Positions 1-9,000 of a stretch of 64,000 bases of DNA are shown here, one piece after another. Source of the stretch: Candidatus Melainabacteria bacterium MEL.A1 (GTDB taxonomy: Bacteria; Cyanobacteriota; Vampirovibrionia; Gastranaerophilales; Gastranaerophilaceae); contig CP017245.1 in NCBI GenBank assembly GCA_001765415.1, forward strand, positions 1,054,001-1,118,000. The letters are read 5' to 3'. A program made the translations under genes and the position numbers. The notes under the pieces are model-generated. The model saw only the letters and a list, made by a program, of their open reading frames with translations, was not told the origin of the DNA and made no database searches. The stretch's first letter is position 1; each line of letters opens with the position of its first letter.

Positions 1-357
1 TGGGGTTTGAGGCTATTTTAAACTCATTTTTACATTTCTTAACAATTGGGATAAGTTAAATTTTCATTCTTAGTAAAAAATAGTTAAAAATCAGCACCCA
101 CCTTACATCCTCCCTCATCAGGGAGGAAAATTTTTATTCCCTTCCCTAAGAGAGGGAAGGGTTAGGGATGGGTGCTAATCCGTTAGGGAAAATATTTTTT
201 CTATAAAAAACCGCCATCTGTATAAGACAAATAACCAATCCTTTCACCGCAAGCGGTCCTCCTTCCTTTGCAAGGAAGGTTTTCACCCCTCACCAGAATA
301 TGAATATTTTCGCAGAGGACTACGTGCGTAGCACACCTCTCTGAAATATGCGTAGCA
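1..357. other. Repeat-rich intergenic stretch before the parvulin gene
   Basis: No gene is visible here. The stretch is built of palindromes: a nested inverted repeat at 93-176, a small hairpin with ACCGC/GCGGT arms at 246-257, a CCTTCC/GGAAGG hairpin at 261-279, and an element around 314-340 containing CTACGTGCGTAGC. Related pieces recur near 5463, 19857 and 40563, so this looks like a cluster of dispersed short repeats downstream of the minus-strand parvulin gene. Confidence 0.6.
93..176. repeat. Nested inverted repeat (AGCACCC...GGGTGCT)
   Basis: The outer arms AGCACCC (93-99) and GGGTGCT (170-176) enclose two smaller hairpins, CCTCCCT/AGGGAGG and CCCTTCCCT/AGGGAAGGG. The left half recurs with few changes at 5463-5501, so this is a dispersed element and not a gene-specific terminator. 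Whether it moves is unknown. Confidence 0.65.
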
Positions 358-705
358 CTATTCTTTATCTAGGACTTTTATTAAATGCCAGCCAAATTGA
401 GTATAAACCGGTTTTGATACTTCACCAACCGGAGTAGCAAAGGCTGCCTTTTCAAATTCTTTTACCATTTGACCATGCCCGAAATATCCTAAATCCCCAC
501 CGTTTCTACCTGATGGACATAATGAATATGCTCGTGCGTAAGCTTCAAAACTTGCTCCGTTATCTATTTCACGTTTAATTTGTTGAGCTTCCGCAGCAGT
601 TCTTACCAAAATATGTTCTGCGTGAACCTGTGTGTACTCCTCAGCAGAAACAACACCTGTCAAAAGAAAAACCATTATTAATAATTTACAAATATTTTTT
701 ACCAT
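358..705 (-). CDS. Secreted parvulin-type peptidyl-prolyl isomerase
   Basis: This 115-residue protein has a signal peptide (residues 1-21, ending near VVSA) followed directly by one parvulin (PpiC/rotamase) domain that fills the rest of the chain. Family hallmarks are visible: HAEHILV at the start of the domain, GGDLGYFGHGQMV in the middle and a closing FGWHLIKV. Parvulins catalyse cis-trans isomerisation of prolyl bonds and assist folding of exported proteins; the signal peptide places this one outside the cytoplasm. It is about as small as a functional parvulin can be and lacks the long N-terminal chaperone domain of SurA or PrsA. AGGATG precedes the ATG at a normal distance. Confidence 0.88.
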   Translation of the reverse strand: MVKNICKLLIMVFLLTGVVSAEEYTQVHAEHILVRTAAEAQQIKREIDNGASFEAYARAYSLCPSGRNGGDLGYFGHGQMVKEFEKAAFATPVGEVSKPVYTQFGWHLIKVLDKE

Positions 706-740
706 AACTTCATCCTACTTTATTTTACACTACAAATCTA

Positions 741-1397
741 TTATACAACAGACCTAATTGTGTTACGACCATTATTTTTTGCCTCATATAGAGCCTTATC
801 CGCTTTTTCAAACATTTCCCATGCCGATTGAGTTTCTGCATCAGAAGAAAGTCCTATACTCACCGTAACTTTTATATCTTGTCCTTGAAAAGAATATTTT
901 TGGCTTTCTATTAGCAAGCGAAGTCTTTCAAGAGGAATTTTTGCGCTTTCAATATCTGTTTCTGTCAAAATCACAACAAATTCTTCTCCACCATATCTGA
1001 AAACGTAATCAGTTTGCCTAAAGTTATTAATCATATTGTACGCAACTTCCCGCAAGACATAGTCCCCGCAAAGATGCCCATAAGTATCGTTGATTTTTTT
1101 GAAAAAGTCAATATCTACAACCGCCACACTCAAATTATTGCCATAACGTTTTGAACGTGCAAATTCTCTATCAAAATTACTCTCAAAACATCTGCGATTA
1201 CTTAATCTTGTGAGTGCATCCGTTTCAGACAAGTGCTTTGTTTGGGTGTACATAAAGTTGATTTTTTTTATAACATCCATTTTGTTATCATCAGGAATAT
1301 CAAAGCTTTTGATAATATCCTGTATATTCTCCTGAATTTTATCCAAAACTTCAGAAGGCATTTCAAAATCCATGTTTGTAAAATTATTGTTTTCCAT
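741..1397 (-). CDS. GGDEF-domain diguanylate cyclase
   Basis: The C-terminal two thirds is a GGDEF domain that makes cyclic di-GMP from two GTP. The active site reads GGEEF (about residues 136-140), the metal-binding segment VVDIDFFKKINDTYGH is intact, and an RxxD inhibitory site (RQTD) sits five residues before the GG, so an active, product-inhibited enzyme is expected. The N-terminal 55 residues are probably a small helical input region with no known sensor domain and no membrane segment. An alternative ATG lies five codons upstream; neither start has a clear Shine-Dalgarno sequence. This is one of two GGDEF proteins in the window, the other being at 41544-43502. Confidence 0.9.
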   Translation of the reverse strand: MENNNFTNMDFEMPSEVLDKIQENIQDIIKSFDIPDDNKMDVIKKINFMYTQTKHLSETDALTRLSNRRCFESNFDREFARSKRYGNNLSVAVVDIDFFKKINDTYGHLCGDYVLREVAYNMINNFRQTDYVFRYGGEEFVVILTETDIESAKIPLERLRLLIESQKYSFQGQDIKVTVSIGLSSDAETQSAWEMFEKADKALYEAKNNGRNTIRSVV

Positions 1398-1462
1398 AAC
1401 CAAAATTATCATATCAAAAACATTGAACGTAATCCATTTTTTTGTTAAAATTAATCCGAATT

Positions 1463-2038
1463 ATGAAATTTACTGTAGAAGAAATGCTTAATAAATATTC
1501 TACCAACCCTGAACACGCCAAAGAAGTGCGCAGATTATCAATGATGCTTTTTGATAATGCAGATAAAAAGCTTTTTTCAATGAAGGAAAAGGAAAGGGAA
1601 TATTTGAAAGCAGCCGCTCTTTTGCACGACATTGGCTATTTTGTGGAAGAAAAAGGGCATAACAAACATTCAATGAGGTTGATTATTGAAAACGGGCTTG
1701 AAGGTTTTAATTATACCGAAACTAAGATTATTGCCTGCATTGCTAGATATCACCGAGGAAGTTTGCCGGATAAAAATGAGCATGAATATTACAATACACT
1801 TGAAAAAAGTGAAAGAAAAATCGTTAAACGCTTGGGCGGAATTTTAAAATTGGCAGACGGCTTAGATAAAGATCACAAAAAGCTTATTGAAGATATAAAA
1901 ATTGACTTTGATTTCAAAAATAACATTGCAAAAATTATATTAATAACCGGAACCGAAAAGCCTGATATTTCGGCAGCAATCAGAAAACGTGATTTGTTTG
2001 AAATCGGTTTTAAATGTCAAAGTGTAATATTAAATTAA
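1463..2038 (+). CDS. HD-domain phosphohydrolase-like protein
   Basis: The protein (about 191 residues) contains an HD-type metal-dependent hydrolase fold: ALLHDIGYF gives the HD pair, followed by NKHSMRLI and a later ARYHRG, then LGGILKLADGLDKDH. This pattern resembles the HD domain found at the C-terminus of Ppx/GppA exopolyphosphatases and its stand-alone relatives, which suggests a nucleotide or polyphosphate substrate, but this is not proven. It is divergent from the diguanylate cyclase gene. An upstream in-frame start at 1442 would add seven residues; the start at 1463 begins the conserved part. Confidence 0.75.
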   Translation: MKFTVEEMLNKYSTNPEHAKEVRRLSMMLFDNADKKLFSMKEKEREYLKAAALLHDIGYFVEEKGHNKHSMRLIIENGLEGFNYTETKIIACIARYHRGSLPDKNEHEYYNTLEKSERKIVKRLGGILKLADGLDKDHKKLIEDIKIDFDFKNNIAKIILITGTEKPDISAAIRKRDLFEIGFKCQSVILN

Positions 2039-2093
2039 GATGTAAAATTTTCTTAATATTTCGTTCAAAATTGTAACATTTCTTCATGAAAAA

Positions 2094-2144
2094 TACTTTA
2101 TATAAGTAAGGGAACAAATGGGGTTTACGAAACAAAAATCGTAA
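2094..2144 (+). promoter_or_regulatory. Possible promoter and 8-codon leader ORF before the small protein
   Basis: TTGTAA (2071-2076) is 17 bases before TACTTT (2094-2099). Just downstream AAGGGA precedes ATG at 2118, opening an 8-codon frame (MGFTKQKS, stop at 2142-2144) that ends before the Shine-Dalgarno sequence of the next gene. It could be a leader peptide or chance; a frame this short carries little statistical weight. Confidence 0.3.
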
Positions 2145-2160
2145 GTTAAAGGTGAAAAAA

Positions 2161-2427
2161 ATGTCATTCGATGTAAATGTTTTGAGTGCAAAACCTGTTA
2201 TCAAAGCGGCAGCATCTATGCAAAATGACGGCGGCGGCGGTAACTTAGGTTACATGGCTCAAGGGGAAAAACAAGAAAAACAGGAAAGAAAATATTTGGA
2301 TGAAAGCATTTTCTTGAAAGACAACAAAGGCGATATTTTTACATTCGACAAAGAGCCTGAAATGCCTGAAGAAAAATCTATTATTGAAAAAATTGTAGAT
2401 GCTATCAAAAAAATTATTATTAAATAA
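2161..2427 (+). CDS. Small unknown protein with amphipathic C-terminal helix
   Basis: I do not recognise this 88-residue protein. AAAGGTG lies 5-7 bases before the ATG at 2161, which I prefer over an in-frame GTG at 2152. The chain has a glycine run (GGGGN) near residue 25, a charged middle rich in Glu and Lys, and a C-terminal segment alternating Ile/Val with Lys/Glu (IIEKIVDAIKKIIIK) that would form a strongly amphipathic helix able to lie on a membrane. There is no signal peptide. It stands alone between the HD gene and another small unknown gene. Confidence 0.6.
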   Translation: MSFDVNVLSAKPVIKAAASMQNDGGGGNLGYMAQGEKQEKQERKYLDESIFLKDNKGDIFTFDKEPEMPEEKSIIEKIVDAIKKIIIK

Positions 2428-2436
2428 CAAAAAACC

Positions 2437-2465
2437 TTTACAATGAAAATTTATGGGATTATATT
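2437..2465 (+). promoter_or_regulatory. Sigma70-type promoter of the 121-residue protein
   Basis: TTTACA (2437-2442) is separated by exactly 17 bases from TATATT (2460-2465); a second possible -10, TATAAT, lies at 2471-2476. The Shine-Dalgarno GAAAGGA follows at 2498-2504. The spacing and position fit a housekeeping promoter. Confidence 0.6.
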
Positions 2466-2513
2466 AAGTGTATAATATACACTACCCCATAATTATTGAA
2501 AGGATTTTTTGTT

Positions 2514-2879
2514 ATGAAAATAGGATTTAAACCTCAAACTTTAGTTAGAAATCTTGCAACGGAAACATTTTCTAACAACGGAAATACTCTTAACAGAATT
2601 ATAGAAATTCCGGCAACCGCAACAAAACCAGAACGTGTTCTTGACATTACTTACAAAAAAGGAGAATTTTTCCCAACTCAATGGTATGTTGCAAATTACA
2701 ATCTATTTAGCAGAAATGGCAAAAAAGTTGTAAATAAAACTCTTGTAAATCAAAAAGCTCATCCAGATGAAATCCATTCTGTAATAACAACTTATGGTAC
2801 AAACGGATACGCTAAAGAAGTTACAATTGATGTTTCTAACGGTGAAGTTAGCAAAACTGCAAAAGCTATCAGTAAGTAA
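2514..2879 (+). CDS. Unknown 121-residue protein
   Basis: GAAAGGA is placed nine bases before the ATG at 2514, so this start is preferred over a TTG at 2496. The sequence begins MKIGFKPQTLVRN and has no signal peptide, membrane segment or motif I can name. It is rich in Asn, Thr and Lys with alternating polar and hydrophobic residues, suggesting a beta-rich soluble domain. The promoter-like element just upstream and clean flanks indicate a genuine monocistronic gene. Function unknown. Confidence 0.6.
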   Translation: MKIGFKPQTLVRNLATETFSNNGNTLNRIIEIPATATKPERVLDITYKKGEFFPTQWYVANYNLFSRNGKKVVNKTLVNQKAHPDEIHSVITTYGTNGYAKEVTIDVSNGEVSKTAKAISK

Positions 2880-2936
2880 TAATTTTCAAAATTAAAATAT
2901 TGCCCAAAAATTCGATTTTATGCTATCATTTTTTTT

Positions 2937-4205
2937 ATGGATAAGAAAATTAAAATCGGATTAATTGGACTTGGAACAGTCGGTTCAGGAGTTTTTAAGA
3001 CTTTAACGTCTTTTGACAATATTGAAGTTAAAGCAATTGCAGTTCGCAATATCAACAAAAAACGTGATATAGAAGGTTTAGACAATTCTATAATCACTGA
3101 TGATGCTTATAAAATCGTTAATGATCCAGAAATTGATATTGTGGCAGAACTTGTCGGAGGATTGGAACCTGCATTTGACTTAATTGCAACAGCAATAAGA
3201 AATGGAAAACATATTGTTACTGCAAATAAAGAACTTCTTGCAAAACGTGGTGAGGAACTGTTTAAGATTGCAGAAGAAAATAACAAAGTTATTTTATATG
3301 AAGCTGCAATTGCCGGCGGAATTCCAATTATAATGCCAATTAAGACAATTCTCGCAGGAAATAAAATTAACCGAATTGAGGCAATCGTAAATGGCACAAC
3401 AAACTACATTTTAACCAAAATGGATGTGCAGGGTGCATCTTATGAAAGTGTCTTGAAAGAGGCGCAAGAACTCGGTTATGCAGAAGCAGACCCTACAGGA
3501 GATGTGGAAGGTTTTGATGCTGCGTACAAAATCGCCACTCTTGCATCAATTACGTTCCAACAAAGAATTAAAATCGAAAATGTTTATCGTGAAGGAATTA
3601 CTAAAATTCGTGCGCAAGATATGCACGCAGCAAACGATTTAGGATATAAGATTAAGCTTATCGCATCTGCTTATTTAGACGAAAATGGTTTGGCAGATGT
3701 TAGAGTTCATCCAATGTTGGTTTCAAAAAAATCAACTTTGGCACATATTGATTATGTAACTAATGCAGTATCATTAAGCGGTCATCCGGTAGGCAACATA
3801 ACCCTTTCCGGACCAGGAGCAGGAGAATTTCCAACCGCAAGTTCAGTTGTAGGAGATATTCTCGCAATCGCTGCTGAAATAGGGAAATCTGATTACATTT
3901 TGCCGATGATGAGATGTAAACACTCTCAAAATGCGCAAATGAAAGATATTTCGCAAACAATTAACAAATATTACATTTCAATTAATGCAAAGAACAACAA
4001 GGGTGTAATCGGCAAAATCGGAACCATTTGCGCAAATCATGACATAAGCCTTGCAAGTATCGTTCAACGTTGCGTTTCTGAGGACAATACGGCTGATATC
4101 ACTGTTATTACCGAACTTGTAAAAGAAGAAAATATGCAAAAAGCGATTAAATTAATTGAACAAGACGGCAATAAAGTCAATAGCTTAATTCGAGTTCAAG
4201 TATAG
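2937..4205 (+). CDS. hom: Homoserine dehydrogenase
   Basis: This enzyme reduces aspartate-semialdehyde to homoserine, the branch point to threonine and methionine. At 422 residues it has the standard single-function layout: an N-terminal Rossmann domain with GLIGLGTVGSG (residues 8-18), a catalytic and dimerisation domain with GGLEPA, TANKELLA, NGTTNYIL and EADPTGDVEG, and a C-terminal ACT domain (from about 345) expected to sense threonine. The start has no Shine-Dalgarno; an extended -10 (TGCTATCAT, 2921-2929) ends seven bases before the ATG, suggesting a leaderless mRNA. Threonine synthase lies at 14500-15552, not in the same operon. Confidence 0.95.
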   Translation: MDKKIKIGLIGLGTVGSGVFKTLTSFDNIEVKAIAVRNINKKRDIEGLDNSIITDDAYKIVNDPEIDIVAELVGGLEPAFDLIATAIRNGKHIVTANKELLAKRGEELFKIAEENNKVILYEAAIAGGIPIIMPIKTILAGNKINRIEAIVNGTTNYILTKMDVQGASYESVLKEAQELGYAEADPTGDVEGFDAAYKIATLASITFQQRIKIENVYREGITKIRAQDMHAANDLGYKIKLIASAYLDENGLADVRVHPMLVSKKSTLAHIDYVTNAVSLSGHPVGNITLSGPGAGEFPTASSVVGDILAIAAEIGKSDYILPMMRCKHSQNAQMKDISQTINKYYISINAKNNKGVIGKIGTICANHDISLASIVQRCVSEDNTADITVITELVKEENMQKAIKLIEQDGNKVNSLIRVQV

Positions 4206-4206
4206 A

Positions 4207-4464
4207 TTATTCGTAGAATTTTTCAATATTAAATTTGTATTTTTCAACATCATCAAAATCAAAAATTTGTTGCATGTTGGAATTTAATGCACGAGAAATT
4301 TTGAACAAGGCACTAATTGTAATATCACGTTTCCCAGCCTCAATCATCGCAATATGAGAGCGGGAAACAGTTGATTCAAGTGACAAATCCTCTTGTGTCA
4401 TCTTTTTTTGCTGCCTAATTTTGCGTATATTTGTACCTAAATCTTTCTTAAAATCGTTGCACAT
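4207..4464 (-). CDS. XRE-family transcriptional regulator
   Basis: An 85-residue Cro/C1-type helix-turn-helix protein. The domain occupies residues 10-70 with IRKIRQQKKMTQEDLS and SRSHIAMIEAGKR, the typical helices 2-3, then ISALFKISRALN; only a short tail (FDFDDVEKYKFNIEKFYE) follows, so there is no sensor domain. It is divergent from the pilin-like gene at 4529, and a perfect 11-bp inverted repeat lies between them over the pilin transcription start, so the obvious inference is a repressor of the pilin and perhaps of itself. TAAAAT ends six bases before the ATG with no Shine-Dalgarno, as for a leaderless mRNA. Confidence 0.9.
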   Translation of the reverse strand: MCNDFKKDLGTNIRKIRQQKKMTQEDLSLESTVSRSHIAMIEAGKRDITISALFKISRALNSNMQQIFDFDDVEKYKFNIEKFYE

Positions 4465-4485
4465 AAATATATTTTATGCTATGTT
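4457..4485 (+). promoter_or_regulatory. Promoter of the pilin-like gene
   Basis: TTGCAC (4457-4462), a 17-base spacer and TATGTT (4480-4485) with TGC immediately in front of the -10 form a good extended-10 promoter. It lies directly before the palindrome at 4487-4509. Confidence 0.65.
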
Positions 4486-4486
4486 G

Positions 4487-4509
4487 CTACTAGCGACTGT
4501 CGCTAGTAG
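4487..4509. promoter_or_regulatory. Perfect 11-bp inverted repeat, likely XRE operator
   Basis: CTACTAGCGAC (4487-4497), one T, then GTCGCTAGTAG (4499-4509) is a perfect dyad of 23 bases. It begins two bases after the -10 box of the pilin promoter, so a bound dimer would cover the transcription start, and it lies about 23 bases upstream of the XRE start on the other strand. Position and symmetry fit a repressor operator; binding is inferred. Confidence 0.75.
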
Positions 4510-4528
4510 TGACAAATAGGAGTAAAAT

Positions 4529-5428
4529 ATGAGATTTGTAAAAAAAAGATGTAAAGAATTAGAATGCCTGGATGCGAAGATGCGTAGAAGCAAAGTCTGT
4601 TACAGGGGAAAATCCTCTATCCAATGGAGGAAGGGTAATAGAACAAGTGTTGTTGAAATGAACCAAAATAGTTTTATCGATAAGGTCTATTCACTATTCA
4701 CTTCTCACTTTTCACTTAAAAAAGCAGCTTTCACTCTTGCAGAGGTATTAATCACACTCGGCATTATCGGTGTAGTTGCAGCAATGACAATGCCATCGTT
4801 AATACAAAATTATCAAGAAAAAGCAACTGTAACTAAACTAAAAAAATGTTATTCGTTAGTCTCACAAGCTTATGTAAGTATTCTTAATGATGAAGGCGGA
4901 AGTGATACTCTTCAGGCAGGTGATGATTTGGAAATGATGGAAAAATTTGGGAAATATCTAAAATATCAAAAAACTTGTGGAAGAAATAAGGGGTGTTTCC
5001 CTAATGTTACTTATAAAAGTGTAACTGGCAACGGTTATAGTAAATGGGAAGATGACACTACTGATAGATCAAGAGCCATTCTAACTGATGGTACTTTGAT
5101 TATGTTTAATAAAAGTGCTATGTGGAGAGGAAATGAAGGAAATTATTTATATGCTCAAATTTATGTTGATATAAACGGATTTAAAGGACCAAATCAGTTA
5201 GGGAGAGATTTCTTTTATTTTTATATAAACCCTGAAAAAATTGTTCCTGCGGGTGCAAAAGCATTAGAAGAGAAAAATGAAGATCAAAAATTTACAAAAA
5301 ACTGTATTCAACAAAATGGATATGCTTGTGCAGCGTGGGTAATTTATAACGAAAATATGGATTATTTGCATTGTAAAGATTTGAGTTGGGATGGAAAACA
5401 TTCTTGCAAAGAAAAAAGTAGTAAGTAA
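4529..5428 (+). CDS. Type IV pilin-like protein with repeat-derived leader
   Basis: The core begins at about residue 66 with AAFTLAEVLITLGIIGVVAA, a class-A pilin N-terminus: prepilin peptidase would cut before the Phe, giving a mature protein whose first 25 residues form the hydrophobic assembly helix, with Glu at position 5. The remainder (to residue 299) is a variable globular domain with six or more Cys, likely disulphide-bonded, ending ENMDYLHCKDLSWDGKHSC. AGGAG before ATG at 4529 supports this distant start, so the leader would be about 65 residues, far longer than usual. That leader is translated dispersed repeat (4564-4603 and 4681-4720). A shorter start nearer the cleavage site, such as the ATG at 4658, is possible. 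Probably controlled by the divergent XRE repressor. Confidence 0.85.
   Translation: MRFVKKRCKELECLDAKMRRSKVCYRGKSSIQWRKGNRTSVVEMNQNSFIDKVYSLFTSHFSLKKAAFTLAEVLITLGIIGVVAAMTMPSLIQNYQEKATVTKLKKCYSLVSQAYVSILNDEGGSDTLQAGDDLEMMEKFGKYLKYQKTCGRNKGCFPNVTYKSVTGNGYSKWEDDTTDRSRAILTDGTLIMFNKSAMWRGNEGNYLYAQIYVDINGFKGPNQLGRDFFYFYINPEKIVPAGAKALEEKNEDQKFTKNCIQQNGYACAAWVIYNENMDYLHCKDLSWDGKHSCKEKSSK
4564..4603 (+). repeat. Dispersed repeat R1 (GATGCG...CAAAGTCTGTTAC), copy 1
   Basis: A GATGC-rich run ending in GCAAAGTCTGTTAC. Other copies lie at 18737-18765, 19772-19811 (minus), 36641-36676 and 40588-40626. Here and at 19772 it is translated in the same frame, giving the related peptides CLDAKMRRSKVCY and CLDAWMQRGKVCY. 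Confidence 0.75.
4681..4720 (+). repeat. Dispersed heptamer repeat R2 (YTCACTT), copy inside pilin leader
   Basis: Tandem heptamers TTCACTA, TTCACTT, CTCACTT and TTCACTT followed by AAA. In frame they encode FTSHFSLK, the residues just before the pilin core. Copies without a pilin downstream are at 5512-5587 and 40651-40695; a second pilin-linked copy is at 19549-19591. Confidence 0.75.
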
Positions 5429-5462
5429 TTTTTAAGAGAAAAGAGAAACTTTTCCCTACGGG

Positions 5463-5501
5463 ATAGCACCCACCTAAATCCTCCCTCACAAGGGAGGAAA
5501 A
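5463..5501 (+). repeat. Partial copy of the 93-176 element
   Basis: TAGCACCCACCTAAATCC followed by the CCTCCCT/AGGGAGG hairpin matches 92-130 with few differences; the right half of the element is absent. Confidence 0.6.
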
Positions 5502-5511
5502 CAATTTCCTT

Positions 5512-5587
5512 GATAAGGTCTACTCACTACTCACTTATTCATAATGATACGGTCTTTTCACGTTTCACTTCTCACTTTTCACTTAAA
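5512..5587 (+). repeat. Solo pilin-leader repeat (R2) without a pilin
   Basis: This follows the pilin gene by 83 bases and contains GATAAGGTCTACTCACTAC and, at 5553-5587, the TTTTCACGTTTCACTTCTCACTTTTCACTTAAA block that elsewhere leads straight into the pilin core. Here the core is missing, so it is a leader remnant. Confidence 0.65.
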
Positions 5588-5635
5588 CATTGTCGCTATA
5601 TAGTTCGTGTGCGGTTTCGGAGGTTTGGGCGTTCC

Positions 5636-6025
5636 CTATTTAATTTTCATTTTAATTAGCACCATTGCGAAAAACATAAAAATATTTACTACAAAAATCA
5701 TTAAATATATTATAAATCCTAAACATTTATGCATAACTTTACTTGGCTTGAGTATTTGCAAATTTTCTTTTTTATCTTCTTTCAGAATTGTTTCAATTAA
5801 TAATAATATAATAGGAATAATAACAACTAATAATATTGACATTGGGATTAATACATATATTATAAAAATTAGATAAAACCAACCTAATGCGTTCATATAT
5901 TTAATAAAACATACAGCTATTATCAGCAGTGCAAGAAATATATAAAAATATACTAACCCTATATTACTGCAGTAATTAAAAATTTTTGTATTGATAATTT
6001 TATAAAATTTGTCTTTAAAATTCAT
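5636..6025 (-). CDS. Small multi-pass membrane protein, unknown
   Basis: A 129-residue protein with three strongly hydrophobic segments at roughly residues 22-42, 48-78 and 102-126, joined by a cytoplasmic loop rich in Lys and Glu (LKEDKKENLQILKPSK). No family is recognised. Its ATG lies three bases after the stop codon of the helicase gene, with AGAGGA as ribosome site inside the helicase coding end, so the two are almost certainly co-transcribed. It could be a membrane partner of the helicase, but that is inference from position only. Confidence 0.65.
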   Translation of the reverse strand: MNFKDKFYKIINTKIFNYCSNIGLVYFYIFLALLIIAVCFIKYMNALGWFYLIFIIYVLIPMSILLVVIIPIILLLIETILKEDKKENLQILKPSKVMHKCLGFIIYLMIFVVNIFMFFAMVLIKMKIK

Positions 6026-6028
6026 GTA

Positions 6029-9000
6029 TTAATCCTCTATCAAAACTCTATCAAGACAGGCTTTCGGTGAATATTGCCATTCACGGAAAGTTATTCGTTT
6101 AACTTTAAATCCTGAACGTTCAATGATAGCTTGTTTTTTCATATTTGAAATATGGGATTTTGTTTTATCATCAACACCATCAATTTCTATTACAAACTTG
6201 TCATCAACCAACAAATCCGCACTCAAACCGGCAATTTCCGCACCTGCAACTACTCTATGATCAAGTTCACGGATTTTGTCTGCAACTTCTCTTTCTAGCG
6301 GGTTTTTGTAAATGTTTTCATCAATTTCACCTGACAAAACTGCTTGTTTCTTATCTTGATAGTTTTGCATATAAGAAACATAGTTCCTAAAATGTCCGTC
6401 AGGTAACTCTCTTGGATTTCTTGAAACAAAATTTATAACCTTATTTCTTCCACGAGTAATTGCAACATTAAACAAATTCGCTTTTTGCATAAACATTAAA
6501 CTTTGCGTATAGCTATTGTCCGCAACCGCCCATGAAATCATCATAATATCACGTTCATCCCCTTGAAACGTGTGTGCAGTACCAATTTCAATCTGGTGTT
6601 TTTTAATCATATAATCTGACAAAACTTTTGAAACAGAAACTTTTAACTGCTCAACCTGCGCTCTGAATGGAGAAATAATTCCGACAGTAACAGGATTATC
6701 AGGATTTTTACGTTCATCTTCAATAATTATCTCGTGTAATCGTTTTACCAATGCCTCAATTTCAGGAAGATTTCGTGTTGCATCAAAATCAACCTTTCCG
6801 TCCATAACTTCAACAAGTTCAAGCACATTTTCATCCGGCTTATCTTTTCTCATTACACGTATTCTGTCGTTGTAAAATTCATGGTTTGAGAAATTGATAA
6901 TCGGTGGCAAACTTCTAAAATGTTCATCTAACATAACAGAGTTCATTGAATAATAATCCGCCAAATCAAACATTGAATTAGTTCTAAATCTCCACATCAA
7001 TTGATATTTGTCCGGAATTCCGTATTGGCTCAAAAATGATTGTTCTTTTGCTTTTTCAAGGAATGAAAGATGTGGAAGTTGTTTGTCGTCACCCACGATT
7101 ACTGCACGTTTTGCCCTGAACAGAATTGGGAAACAGCTTGCGATATCACATTGAGAAGCCTCATCAATAATAGCTACATCAAACATTCCAGGTTTTAGCG
7201 GAAGTGAGTCCGATACGGCATAAGTCGTAACACACCAACAAGGAAATGCTTCTAAAAGCGGTCTAAAATCTTCTTCTTCTAGTATATTGGTTTGTAGACG
7301 TTTTCTGTTTGCAACAAGAGATTTTGCATGAACTTTTAATCTTCTGCGTTTATTTTCATCCTGAAGAAGTTCTTTTAAAGCCTCACGACGTTTATTTTTC
7401 AGAATATTTGTCGCAAGTGATTTTTGCTTACGTTTCATAGTTCTGATTTGTTCTGCTAACATGTGAAGGTTTCCTGTTTTTTGAATATCTGCCTCAATTT
7501 TTCTCAAAGACCATTCCATATTGGCAAATTCCAACTCTTGCTTAAGTTTTCCGATTGTTTCATAATTTACGTCAAAATCTTTTAGGTTGAGAATTTTCTT
7601 TAATTGTCCTAAGCTTGTAAAATTTGCGATTTTGGAAATAAATCCTGCTTTTTCCATATTGTGTTCAAGCACCTTTATAATGCCTGCAACCATATCTATC
7701 TCACCTTTTTTAAGAGTTTTTTTGATATATTCTTTTTTACCTAAGATTTTTTCTTGTTCTTCAACTTCTTCCAATTTGTCATGCCAGTTTTTTTCAAGCT
7801 TAATTATGGTTTCAGACTTGTTTTCCATATTTTTAAGCATATCAAGATGGTCTTTCATATCTTTTGTATCAACAAGAAGAATATCTTCTATATCGTCATC
7901 AAGATCTGAATTATTTTGGGCAAGCAAGTTGTTTAATTCTTCACTCAACTGTCTTTGATAATTCAAACGACCAGCTCTCAGTGCCATATGACTTGCGCCT
8001 AAATCGTTTAATCTTTCAGCAACAACATCAACCGCTTTGTCCATACGGGATGCGACAAGAACAGTTTTACCATTCGCAACAAGATGCGCAACAAGGTTTA
8101 CAATAGTTTGTGACTTACCTGTTCCCGGAGGCCCTTGTACTGCAACGAATTTACTGTTATCAATATTTTTTACAACTTGTAATTGGCTATCACTCAATGA
8201 TAGAGGCGTAATCGGGTAAAAATCAGTAATTTTATTCATATCCTTCATTGGAACTGATTTTTCTTTGCTTTGTGAATATTCCTCGTTAATAATACTCAAA
8301 GCAGTTTCTCTATAAATTCCTGAAGGTTTTTCGGCAATTTGCGTTAATTCGTGCAAAACACCAGCCGTTACAGAAGGTCGTTTTGTCAAAATTATTGCAC
8401 TTTGCGGAGTTACTGCAATTTTTTCCAACTTAACTTTTTGTTTAGCCTGTTCAGTTTCTTCTTCCTCAATGATATCTTCTACATTTTCACCATCAATTTT
8501 TTCTTTATAAAAATCTTTTGACTTAGAAACATTATCGTCTTCCTTGTAATCATCAACATTTGTTGCAATTTCGATTTCAGGAACAAGCGATTTCAAAGTC
8601 GTTAAAAAGATATCCAATTTTTCTTGCGTAATAGGCAAATCCGGCACTACATCCAAAATTCCTTCTAACAACAAGTCAACTTCATCTTCATCATCGTTTT
8701 TGCGCATAAGAGCTGCAAGCGCACCTGTATTAAGCGACAAAACCTCATCTAAAGGAAAACAATTTATATTAACACCATTACGTTCCAATTTACACGGCAT
8801 ATACAAAAGAGGTGTCAAAAATTCATTTTGGCGTTTACTTTTAGAACTTTTACCAACCAAAAATAAATATCCATAAATCAAATATTTATCTTTTTGTCCC
8901 AAATCACTTTGTATCATCAATTCAGTTAATTTAGGATTGCTACCTTCCAATGGAATAAATTCTGCACCAGTTGAAAATAATTGTTCCTCACCCTTCAAAA

